Assembly (NCBI GenBank): GCA_029834535.1
Contig: JAQMWT010000096.1
Span: 1-64,000 of the forward strand
Direction: 5' to 3'
Source of the DNA: Chrysophaeum taylorii
Taxonomy: Eukaryota > Sar > Pelagophyceae > Pelagomonadales > Pelagomonadaceae
DNA: 64,000 nt
Below are positions 55,967 through 64,000 of this stretch, one piece after another. The notes below the pieces were generated by a model, which saw only the letters and a program-made list of their open reading frames with translations, was not told the origin of the DNA and ran no database searches. Made by a program: the position numbers and the translations under genes. Within the stretch, counting starts at the first letter, position 1; each line of letters starts with the position of its first letter.

Positions 55967-58817
55967 CACATTGAGGTCCCTCGAATAGTTGACCCCAGTC
56001 CATGGTCGCCTTGGCGCATCCGAGCACGGCGACGGCGCTCCTGTTGATCGCTCGCTGGACGTCGTCAAGCGACGGCGACAATCGGACCGAGGGGACCGAG
56101 AGCTGGACGTCGACTTCAAAAAACGGGCGTTCTACGAATAAGTACCCGCTGGCAACTCGCGAGCAGACCCTCTTTTTGATTTGGTTGAGCGAGTTGCGGG
56201 CGCACGACAACAACGCCTGGTATGTGAGTTTGTTGTAGTGCGTCTTGATTTTCGCGAGTTGGGCGTTGTCGCTCTTGACCGACGGATCCAAAGGAAATTG
56301 GTTCAGCATGATGACCAAATCTTCGACCGCCGTTTCGACTTCGACATTTTTGGCAACTAATATTTGCGTCCTGCCGTGCACGGCGCATTCTTGCATCGAG
56401 ACGAAGTCGTCCAACGTAACCGACTTGTCCTCGGGAAGGTCGACCAACATCGTTCGGGCGATAATTTTCAGATTTTTTTCGATCCGGTTTTCGACGAGAT
56501 CGTTGATCTTGACGATCAAATCCTCGAGTTGCCTCAACGCGCTGCGCACTTGGACTTTGTAGGCGTCGATGTTCATCGACGTCCACGTCAGCGTGATCAT
56601 CCCCGGCCGCAGCTTGCAATCCAACGTTCGGAGGTGGGGCTCGAGCACCTTCTCGGTGACTCGTTGAATCCTCGAACAGATTCGATCGTATTCCTGGAGC
56701 AAGTACCGCAGTTCGTTGTAGTCGCGCTTGAAGTGCTCCTCTTGCGCGAGGACCATCCGCGCGTCGTCCGGGATTTCCACGCCCATTCTCGTAAGGCACT
56801 TGGATTCTCGGATGAGCTGGAGGACCTGCGGGTCGAAATTCACGTACAACTTGCCCTCGTGTCGAATGACGAGCGTCGCTTCCAACCCGGCCCGCGCCGC
56901 GGAGACCGACTTGCACCACGCGTCGTACCACAGGTATTCGAACGCGAGGAGCGTTTTGGCGATTTTGTTGTAGGAGCGGACGATGCGTTTTGATTCCTTT
57001 GATGCCAACACGTGGGCGGCGTTGAATTTGGTCATGGGGTCTTCGATCCTCCGAAGCAAATGCCTCGCCCACGTGATGTTGCCCGCGACGGGCGGCATAT
57101 TCCTCGCGACGGGCGGCGCGTGCTTGTGAGCTTCGTACATTTCCGAGATGTGCTCGAGCTCGAGCCCATAGTTGTGGAAAATGATCATAAATTTGCTGTC
57201 GAGGTCCGACCTCAAGTTTTCGCGATGCAAGATGGACTGGTATTTGTGGAGCAGCTTGAGCGACTGTTCGATGGACGATATCGACTCGAAGCTTCGATTG
57301 ATAAAATGTTGCAACGAGGTCTCCAACTCGCCGATTCTCACGTTGAACTCGACATAATCCCGGTCGAATTTGTTCGAGTGGTAATCCAACAGGTCGTGCC
57401 TCTTGTCCTTAAATTGCGCGAGGATCTGCTCGAACACCGACAGCAGCGGATCCATGCCCTCCAAATTATGTTCGCCGAGCGCGTGGAACTGTTTGATAGT
57501 CGAAAACATGTCGATGAGCTTGATGAGCCGACGACAAAAGAGGTCGAATTTCCCAAATATCTGCGGCTCGGCGAAATCGAATTGCTTGCCGCGAGGCATC
57601 GTCATCAACTTGTCCTTGGTCACACGATATTGCTCCTGGTAAAACTCGTTCAATTTCAAGCAACTCTCGAGCCGCTCCAGCAGCGGGCCCGTCGGTTGAT
57701 CCCAGAGCGGGATCCGCCCGATCGCCGCCTTGCACGATTGGATCATCTGATTCGTAATTTTCATAAGCAATTTGGTCGTCCTCTCGGTCGTGTTAAAAAA
57801 TCGCGAAATCGTGTGGACCATCTTGAGCGCGTTCATGAGCGCCGGAATGGTGTCGATGATCGTTTCGGGGGTCCCCGACGACAGCGGCTCGAGGAATCGT
57901 TCCAACGTGGCCAGAAATTTTGAGTTATCCTTCGCTTCCGTCGCGGCCTTGGTGATACAGACGTCGATTTGGCGCCATCGCTTCATCAAAGCAAAAATCT
58001 GTTGATTATCGACCAACTTTGTCACCGACGTGAGCATCGTGATGACCGACTTGCAGCGTTTGGTCTTGAGTTGGTCGGTAATCGTCGTGAGGCGCTGCGT
58101 TCGTCTTCGCCAATAGTCGATCTCTGAGCCCGGGCCACTCTCGGGCGTCTCGAAGCGTCCGCGGTCCGTGTCGGACAAGTACGTTTCGATCGAGGTGCAC
58201 CATTCTTCCAGCACCTCGATAAAGTGCGCGACGATCTCTGGCGATGCCGCGGCGACGTGCGGGTCAACCGCCACCGCTTCGTGATCCGGTTCTCGCAGCT
58301 CGAGTCCGCCGCCGAGGCTCTTTACGTTATCCTGGACGTTCTTCGCGAACCCCTCGAGCGACACCAGGAACTCCTTGATGTGGTCGTCGCTCGCGAGGCC
58401 CCACGACTTGTTCTTGCTAAAGGCGGGGCCGTACAGCGTCCGCAGCATCGTCTCGAGCGACTCGAGCGGCGCGCAGATCGTTCCGAACCACACGAGGCCG
58501 TCCATCGCGCGCAAAGGATCGAGGGCTGCGCTGGTCCGTTTCAAAAAGTACACCGTCTTGCGGCACATGGCGGGCTGCTCGCTGCACACGAGCTCCTCCT
58601 CCTCCTCCTCCTCCTCCTCCTCCTCCTTCTTTGAAGAAGAAGAAGAAGAAGAAACGTAGAAGAACAAGCACGCGTTCGCTTCGCCGCTCCTGAAGAACCG
58701 ATTGAGGCGCGCGAGGGTTGCGTCCCGTCGGACGACCTCCTCGGCGACCTCCTCCTTGATTCGGAGGCCCTCGCTCACCCTCGCGACTATGTACCGGTGC
58801 CGCGCCTGGAGCGACAT
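44144..58817 (-). CDS. Axonemal outer-arm dynein heavy chain (gamma/DNAH5-DNAH8-like)
   Basis: Six exons: 54329-58817, 53157-54253, 53052-53101, 52941-53008, 52884-52896 and 44144-52805. They sum to 14379 nt (4792 codons plus stop), with phases matching at every GT-AG junction. Introns are 75, 55, 43, 44 and 78 bp. The tail and linker contain the gamma-type Phe-Phe-Asn-Thr-Thr-Glu-Arg and Ala-Arg-Asn-Met-Pro-Pro-Val-Ala-Gly segments. The ring has AAA1 Gly-Pro-Ala-Gly-Thr-Gly-Lys-Thr, AAA2 Gly-Pro-Pro-Gly-Ala-Gly-Lys-Ser-Ser, AAA3 Gly-Glu-Ser-Gly-Thr-Ala-Lys-Thr-Thr and AAA4 Gly-Val-Gly-Gly-Ser-Gly-Lys-Gln-Ser, then the stalk with microtubule-binding domain and AAA5/6, ending His-Trp-Ile-Leu-Arg-Gly-Val-Ala. 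It drives ciliary beating. Low-complexity insertions (Asn10, Ser and His runs) sit in surface loops. The start is Met at 58817; an extra upstream exon cannot be excluded. Confidence 0.95.
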
Positions 58818-58864
58818 CGAAGCACGCAAGAAGAGGCGTTGTCGTTCCGGTACACTTGTACCGG
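58818..58864. promoter_or_regulatory. 47-bp bidirectional promoter region with palindrome
   Basis: Only 47 bp separate the dynein and RluA start codons. CCGGTACACTTGTACCGG (58847-58864) is a perfect 8-bp inverted repeat with a 2-bp centre and ends at the base before the RluA ATG. It could be a transcription factor site or a hairpin in the RluA leader. Confidence 0.55.
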
Positions 58865-59881
58865 ATGATGTACTTTCTGTTGGTGATGACGACCACCACG
58901 ACACGCGTGAGGATCGAGCGCGTCACCGGGCTCCCCGTGCTCGCGATGTCGAGGTCCGTGGTGGTCGTCGACAAGCCCGCCGAGCTCCGGTCGGTGTCCG
59001 CGTTCGGGCCGACCAAGGCTCTGCTCGCCGAGCACGCGCGACGGGTTGCTGCCGGCGCTTCAGTCGAGAGCCTCGGTCGCGAGTTCGAGCGCGCGAGTCG
59101 GCGCGAGCGCTTCTGCGCCGTCGCAGCAGACACCGAGGGTCTGCCGGCCGTGGTGCGGCAGAAGGCCGCTCACCTTCCCCGCACTAAAGACCGATTCCTA
59201 AAGTTCTGCAAATCGTCCTTGTCGTACGAGGAAGCCGACGCGGCCTGGAACACGCTGCGCGAGGCCGTGCGAGCGGCCGAAGCTCGCGACGGCCTCGAGG
59301 AGTCGGACTCGGTCCTCGCGCGAATCAAGGCCCTGTTTCCCGAGGCGTGCCCCGTGCACCGTCTCGACAAGGCTACGAGCGGCGTCCTCGCCGTTGCACT
59401 CGAATCACGCGCGGCATCGCACCTTTCCAAACAGTGGGCGAATCGTGAGGTCGAAAAGCGCTACGACGCCCTCGTCGACGGCATCGTCGGCCCGGACGAG
59501 GGCGTCGTCGACTTGCCCCTCCTACGCGTCGACGCCCCCCGACGATCCGGCCTCGCCGCGCGCATGCTCGTCGACTACCACGACGACCCCCGCGCCAAGG
59601 CTTGCCACACGGAGTTCAAGGTCATCAGAAGACACAGACGCGACTCGACGACGCATCTTCACCTCGTCCCTCGCACGGGCCGCCTACATCAACTCCGCGC
59701 CCACCTCGCCGCGATTGGCCACCCCATTTTAGGGGACGACATGTACGGAATAAAAAAAACCGCCTCGCGTCTCTGCCTCCACGCTAAGAGTCTCGATTTC
59801 GTCGATCCGGACTCCGGCGACCGATGGCATATCGTCTCCCCTCCCGATTGGGGAAAGAACACCCGCCCCGCCCGAGACTAG
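58865..59881 (+). CDS. RluA-family RNA pseudouridine synthase
   Basis: About 338 codons from ATG 58865 (ATG 58868 follows). It isomerises uridine to pseudouridine in rRNA or tRNA. Motifs: Val-Val-Val-Asp-Lys-Pro-Ala-Glu (start of fold), Cys-Pro-Val-His-Arg-Leu-Asp-Lys-Ala-Thr-Ser-Gly with the catalytic Asp, and Thr-Gly-Arg-Leu-His-Gln-Leu-Arg-Ala-His-Leu-Ala-Ala-Ile-Gly-His-Pro-Ile-Leu-Gly-Asp near the end. Between the first two motifs lies a roughly 120-residue helical, charged insertion, longer than the usual 30-40 residues. The N-terminus is hydrophobic then Thr-rich and could target an organelle. Intronless; head-to-head with dynein. Confidence 0.9.
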   Translation: MMYFLLVMTTTTTRVRIERVTGLPVLAMSRSVVVVDKPAELRSVSAFGPTKALLAEHARRVAAGASVESLGREFERASRRERFCAVAADTEGLPAVVRQKAAHLPRTKDRFLKFCKSSLSYEEADAAWNTLREAVRAAEARDGLEESDSVLARIKALFPEACPVHRLDKATSGVLAVALESRAASHLSKQWANREVEKRYDALVDGIVGPDEGVVDLPLLRVDAPRRSGLAARMLVDYHDDPRAKACHTEFKVIRRHRRDSTTHLHLVPRTGRLHQLRAHLAAIGHPILGDDMYGIKKTASRLCLHAKSLDFVDPDSGDRWHIVSPPDWGKNTRPARD

Positions 59882-60396
59882 TGCACGAGAAGAAGACCTC
59901 GTATCACGGTTGTTTAGTCTTTTCTCCTAGTCACTTGGTACTGGCGTCGTGTTGTTACGAGCCCGTTTTTTTTATCAGGTATAATATGTGATCCCCCCTT
60001 TTGGCTCTAGAAGTTGGAAGGAAGGTGCGAGCCCATAACGCACGTACGTACGTGCGTACATACAAGCGGCAGCCCTGGATTACAAACCCCATCTCATTGG
60101 GTGGCAGCGGCGACGGTTGTGACGGGTCTGCCTCTTATTAGAGCCAAATCCCTACCTCTCTTTCTTTCGCGGAACCACCACCCTCTTCACCGAGCGCCCT
60201 CACCTCCTTCCTTGCTCGCTTGCTCTACCGCCTGCTTTTTTTTTGCATTGCCCGTGTCTTGCTTCTTCTTCCCCCTTTTGCTTCGCCGCCGCCGCCCATT
60301 GCGGTCGTCGGTGGCAGGCCTATTCTTCTTTCTTTCTCTTCCTTTCTCTGCGATCATCCATTCTGGTTCTTTGAGCCTGGGAGTTGCTTGCCATAG
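59882..60396. repeat. Intergenic followed by pyrimidine-rich retroelement repeat, copy 3 (inverted)
   Basis: From about 60170 the plus strand is C/T-rich. Its end (CCATTCTGGTTCTTTGAGCC then TGGGAGTTGC) is the reverse complement of the repeat start seen at 39909-39980 and 40289-40320. 60040-60064 holds an ACGTACGTACGTGCGTAC palindromic run. No host gene is recognised. Confidence 0.6.
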
Positions 60397-60557
60397 TATT
60401 AATTAATTTGCCGTCCTCTGCAAGCGGGCTGCGTCTCCGTCTTCTCGTCCTCGCTCACTAGAGATAAAAAATCTGAACTAGGGTTAGCACCCCCTATTCT
60501 AGGGTTAGTTCACTTAACTTTGCCACCTGTTGATTTTTAATTGAATTTAAGAAAACG

Positions 60558-60647
60558 CTGTGTTATTCACACCGGCTGTCCTCGATTAAGAGACAGATTC
60601 GAGGACAGACTACCACTGTTCTCACGCTCTGCTGAAGGATAACACAG
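60558..60647 (+). repeat. Nested inverted repeats upstream of the gag-like ORF
   Basis: Outer arms CTGTGTTAT (60558-60566) and ATAACACAG (60639-60647); inner arms CTGTCCTCGA (60576-60585) and TCGAGGACAG (60599-60608), around a 13-nt loop. All arms are exact complements. The arrangement predicts a bulged RNA hairpin in the element leader or LTR. Confidence 0.8.
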
Positions 60648-60683
60648 TTGTGATTACTGTTCTCTAGGTATTGGGCACCAGTC

Positions 60684-60700
60684 CCGGTATCAGCAGAGCC
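60684..60700 (+). other. Possible initiator-Met tRNA primer-binding site
   Basis: CGGTATCAGCAGAGCC resembles the TGGTATCAGAGC-type primer-binding site of many LTR elements, with two extra bases and C for the first T. Its position 50 bp before the gag-like ATG is right. The alternative TGGGCACCAGTCCC at 60672 would pair to another tRNA. Confidence 0.35.
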
Positions 60701-60751
60701 TCAGGATTTCCAGACAAGTCAAGCTCACTGACGTTCCTGAACCCAAGCAAA

Positions 60752-63135
60752 ATGCCGACGAACCAAGAACTACAAAAGGAGATAAAAGACCAAGAAGCTC
60801 GCATAGAGGCAAAGCATACTAGGGAGATGCAAGCTCAACAACAAATGATACAAGCACAAGCTGCTCAAGCGCTACAAGCACTCCAAGCACAACTCAATGC
60901 CATGCAGACACCACCTGCCGTCGCTGCTGCGGCTCCGCCTCCCACTCCGGCTCAACAAGATCCAAAGACTACAGTTAACACCTTTAGTGACCCCCCAAGT
61001 GCCGTTCTCAAGTCCATGGACTCGGCGCAATTCACACCCCAAATGCTTTCGTTTCGCGTCATGCAATTGTTCGTCGAACATCTGATGCCTGAAACAGGTA
61101 TAACTCAGTACTTCCTACAGGGCTTCTACACGTGGGAATCCGTCCTGCGCGGATCTAACGATCTCGCTGACGCAAGATCCAAAGACTACAGTTAACACCT
61201 TTAGTGACCCCCCAAGTGCCGTTCTCAAGTCCATGGACTCGGCGCAATTCACACCCCAAATGCTTTCGTTTCGCGTCATGCAATTGTTCGTCGAACATCT
61301 GATGTCTGAAACAGGTATAACTCAGTACTTCCTACAGGGCTTCTACACGTGGGAATCCGTCCTGCGCGGATCTAACGATCTCGCTGACGCTCTCCTAAGC
61401 CACTGTATCGACGAATACGACAAGGACCCCGACAACCACTCTACCGCCGGGAACACGCCAGATTTCCAAGACCGTTACGTCTACTACAAGGGTGTCTACC
61501 GCAAGTTTCGGCAAGCGCCTCCTGGACAACGTCTACGAGCCGAAACTCCACGAACTCAAAAACCAAGACAAGGACCCAACCGATATAACAAAAGGCAAGT
61601 TATATCCAATTACTCAACCTCATCTCCAAGGAAAAGAAGCCGACTTCATCGTATATCTCCGCGAGACTGTACACCCCCTATTTCGCCGTTTCCTACATGC
61701 CGGTAGCGACTCCGTCAAGCACCCAGCATACGACGAAATCGATGATGCACTCGGATCCTCCTGCCCGATAGGACTCGAATTTGTGCTTCAAGTTCGCCTC
61801 GCACTCGATAAGCACACGGGCCAGAACCACATCCACCATGCGCATTATGTTTACAATGCCTTTCTGGACACGCCGTTCAACCCTGAAATCCATGAGCCAG
61901 CTCACTACATCGACTACATGCGTCATGTCCAGCAACAACTGCGCCAGATCACCACGGACGCTTCTCTCCAACTTACCGACGACAAGATCCTCGAAGAAAT
62001 TCACCAAATTCTCCGCTTCAAGTACCCCCCAAGCTTGCTTGACTCCCGCGCCCCAACACACATCAAGGGCTTTGCACGTCTTGCTAACTGTCTGCGCAAT
62101 CACAACGACTCGCTGTTACTCGACGAAGACGAGGAAGCCATCCACCACCTTCCTAAGCTCATCGCTCACATCACCGTCATTTCAACGTTTGAGCGCAACT
62201 TTTGGGCTCACCTCAAGCCTCACCCCACTCTCAACTTCAGGCCTTTGCGCTTCGTTAAGGACTTTGGTCGTCTGCCAACAAAGTACAAAGACAACCCCAG
62301 CTTTCGCTCCCGCCGTCATGGTCTCCACCTCACCGAAGACGATGATGACACCTCTCCCTCTGAAGACGACACCCCACCGGACCCCGTTGAAGACACCGAC
62401 CCCGTCGCTGTTTTTCTCACGGAGGCCAATCTTGATCAAGAGGAAGACAATGACCTTATTCACCAACTACACGCATACCGCAAGAAGCAAATTTCGCGGC
62501 ACGTCAAAAGGCCCCCTCCAGGCAAAAAGCCTCCTAATCCTCGCTCCCTGTCTTACTACGACGTCAATGACAGTCCTAAGCCCAAGGCCACCCCTGTCAC
62601 CCCACCGAAGAACAAGCACCGTCCCCGCGCTCCTCCTGTCACCCCTGACAAACGCGAGCACCCACATCTTCGCAAGGTCACCTTCCCCACACAACCTCAT
62701 CCACCCAAACCATCCACTCCCGACCAACGCTTCAAGGTCCCCCTTCGTGAAGTCCGTCGCAAGCTCCAAACCATACGGAATCTTAGCCAAGCCGGTCGCC
62801 AACATACGTCCAGCTCCGAGCGTATGAACAAGCTAATCAACCTCATCACCACCATTTCCGATGAGATACTTCTTTCCGAAGCCGAAAACGACGCCGCCGA
62901 ATTCCTCCAGATGTTAACGTCCGATCCCCAAGACGATCAACCTGATGAGGGCGAAGCCGAAACCGATGAACAAGACGACAACGGACATCTCGGTTTCTAC
63001 GACGACAACGGTCAGATAAACCTCTACGACGATACCGTTCCCGAAACCACTGATGAAGATGACTCCGCCGAAGACTACGCCAAACGTCACAGTGACTACA
63101 TGCGTGCTCTCCACCAGAGTCGGCTTTTTCGCTGA
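60752..63135 (+). pseudogene. Gag-like ORF of the second retroelement, frame-broken
   Basis: From ATG 60752 the protein begins with a Gln/Ala-rich coiled coil (Met-Pro-Thr-Asn-Gln-Glu-Leu). A 217-bp tandem duplication (60956-61390) shifts the frame, and another 1-nt shift occurs near 61510. From 61492 the frame is open to 63135, with a capsid-like helical region (Tyr-Phe-Leu-Gln-Gly-Phe-Tyr, then Asp-Asn-Val-Tyr-Glu-Pro-Lys), followed by acidic and Lys/Pro-rich tracts. No zinc knuckle is seen. The TGA (63133-63135) overlaps the ATG of pol. The breaks make this copy unlikely to encode one intact Gag. Confidence 0.7.
60956..61390 (+). repeat. 217-bp tandem duplication inside gag
   Basis: 60956-61172 and 61173-61389 differ at only one base that I can find (GATGCCTG versus GATGTCTG). 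217 is not a multiple of three, so the duplication breaks the gag frame. Confidence 0.97.
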
Positions 63136-64000
63136 TGGTTGCCGACGACGCCTGTGCCGCCAACCACACCTTACTTCATCAGGCACCAAACCTCCAGATG
63201 ACGAATTTCCCGACCTCATCAACTATTTCCACAAGAGTCGCAGATTTTCTTTGTGCAGCTTACACCCCAGAAAAGACCTCAAAGAAGACTAGCTCACTGC
63301 ACGGATGCAATGGCCCCGGCACCGAAACCTCATTGATTGACGGTGGCGCATCTTTTTGCTTTACGCGCACAATTCAAAATTTTGTTCCCGAGACCATACG
63401 CCGAATTCCCGAACACACCATTCATATGGGACGAGGCACCCTCACCAGCCACTTCATCGGTGTTAAACCGTTGTATCTGCAGGCTGCAGGTCTCTCTTCA
63501 AAGGATACAAAAGACAAAACCGGTTACGCTTTATATCTCGTATTTATGGTCGTCCCGCAATTCAGGCAAGGTCTTCAAGTTATCGCAACATCTCAGCTCA
63601 AAGCTCTGCATGTACAAGCAACAGACCCGCCACTGCCCCACGAGCCCTACCTTTATGAGCTTCTAAAGTCCTCAACCTCAGACCCCCACAATTATGCAAC
63701 ACTTCTAGGAAAGACCGCCGTCGTACTTGCCACTCGCAAGCCTAACGGCCTGTTGTCCCTGCCATCCCACCCAAAGCAAACATTCGCCACTGTGGTCAGC
63801 TTTCACACAAGAAAACGAATGTCACTCAAGGATGAGATTGCACACATCACACAGCATGTCGCAAAGACACGCTCACAATCGCACACGCTTGACTTCGCGA
63901 AGTTACAAAATCATTCACTGTATCTCAACGAACTGCTCAACCTCCAATCTCCTGTCGTCCACTACGCCTTCAATGGCTCAGCAGACCTCTCTGCGCAGTC
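63135..64000 (+). CDS. Pol ORF of the second retroelement with aspartic protease motif (partial)
   Basis: Open in frame from ATG 63135 through the window end. Residues around 63330-63365 read Ser-Leu-Ile-Asp-Gly-Gly-Ala-Ser-Phe-Cys-Phe, equivalent to the Asp-Ser/Thr-Gly-Ala-x-x-x-Phe protease active site of retroelements, with Asp-Gly-Gly-Ala (63339-63350) as the catalytic box. After the protease the sequence is protein-like with no further motif before 64000. It starts at TGATG, so expression may occur by termination-reinitiation or by -1 frameshifting, since the frame is also open upstream of 63135. Confidence 0.7.
   Translation, partial: MVADDACAANHTLLHQAPNLQMTNFPTSSTISTRVADFLCAAYTPEKTSKKTSSLHGCNGPGTETSLIDGGASFCFTRTIQNFVPETIRRIPEHTIHMGRGTLTSHFIGVKPLYLQAAGLSSKDTKDKTGYALYLVFMVVPQFRQGLQVIATSQLKALHVQATDPPLPHEPYLYELLKSSTSDPHNYATLLGKTAVVLATRKPNGLLSLPSHPKQTFATVVSFHTRKRMSLKDEIAHITQHVAKTRSQSHTLDFAKLQNHSLYLNELLNLQSPVVHYAFNGSADLSAQ

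Larger units (their letters stand above)
60397..64000 (+). mobile_element. Second LTR-type retroelement, cut off at window end
   Basis: A structured non-coding leader (60558-60647) and a possible primer-binding site (60684-60700) precede a gag-like ORF, then a pol ORF with an aspartic-protease motif running past the window end. No RT is in view, so copia, gypsy or other class cannot be decided. Codon use is AT-richer and C/A-rich compared with host genes. Confidence 0.75.

Overview
This is a gene-dense, GC-rich eukaryotic nuclear window. It looks like a unicellular alga with a plastid of secondary red origin: an ochrophyte (stramenopile) is most likely and a haptophyte is possible. The evidence is a fucoxanthin-type light-harvesting protein whose signal peptide ends in the Ala-Thr-Ala-Phe motif of secondary red plastids, a second plastid-type protein (DUF3007) with a similar Ser-Phe-Ala-Pro-Pro junction, GT-AG introns of 41-78 bp, and a complete axonemal dynein heavy chain, so the cell is or was flagellated. 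I found no tRNA, rRNA or CRISPR.

Layout: 1-8267 is most of a Ty3/gypsy-type LTR retrotransposon. Between its protease and reverse transcriptase it carries a C5-cytosine DNA methyltransferase domain. Its polyprotein is cut by several frameshifts and one stop. 8268-11700 is repeat-rich and decayed. 11702-38267 is host sequence, mostly intronless or nearly so: a glycosyltransferase, two helical or coiled-coil proteins, ICMT, aldehyde dehydrogenase, LHC, a protein kinase, coatomer zeta, a PNK-like kinase, BRCC36, a WWE/UBA-like protein, syntaxin-5, a carnitine-pathway-type dioxygenase, FPP synthase, EMC7, DUF3007, UVRAG/Vps38, a SUMO-like-domain protein, a GT-like protein and a sialyltransferase-like GT29. 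38268-44143 is repeat-rich around an atypical septin. 44144-58817 is the dynein heavy chain (6 exons, 4792 codons in my model, frame consistent throughout), head-to-head with an RluA-type pseudouridine synthase. 59882-64000 is a second retroelement, cut off by the window end.

Architecture: six gene pairs are head-to-head with only 47-97 bp between start codons. Three same-strand pairs are separated by 2, 33 and 44 bp, and one convergent pair overlaps by 8 bp. The 2-bp pair joins a WWE/UBA-like gene to the K63 deubiquitinase BRCC36, with a PNK-like kinase next door. This suggests a DNA-damage/ubiquitin cluster that may be expressed from one transcript.

The most interesting items are the methyltransferase-bearing retrotransposon, the possibly dicistronic BRCC36 locus, the 13-nt microexon carrying the dynein AAA1 Walker B residues, the short septin with a repeat-built intron, and a 39-bp dispersed motif found at four places.
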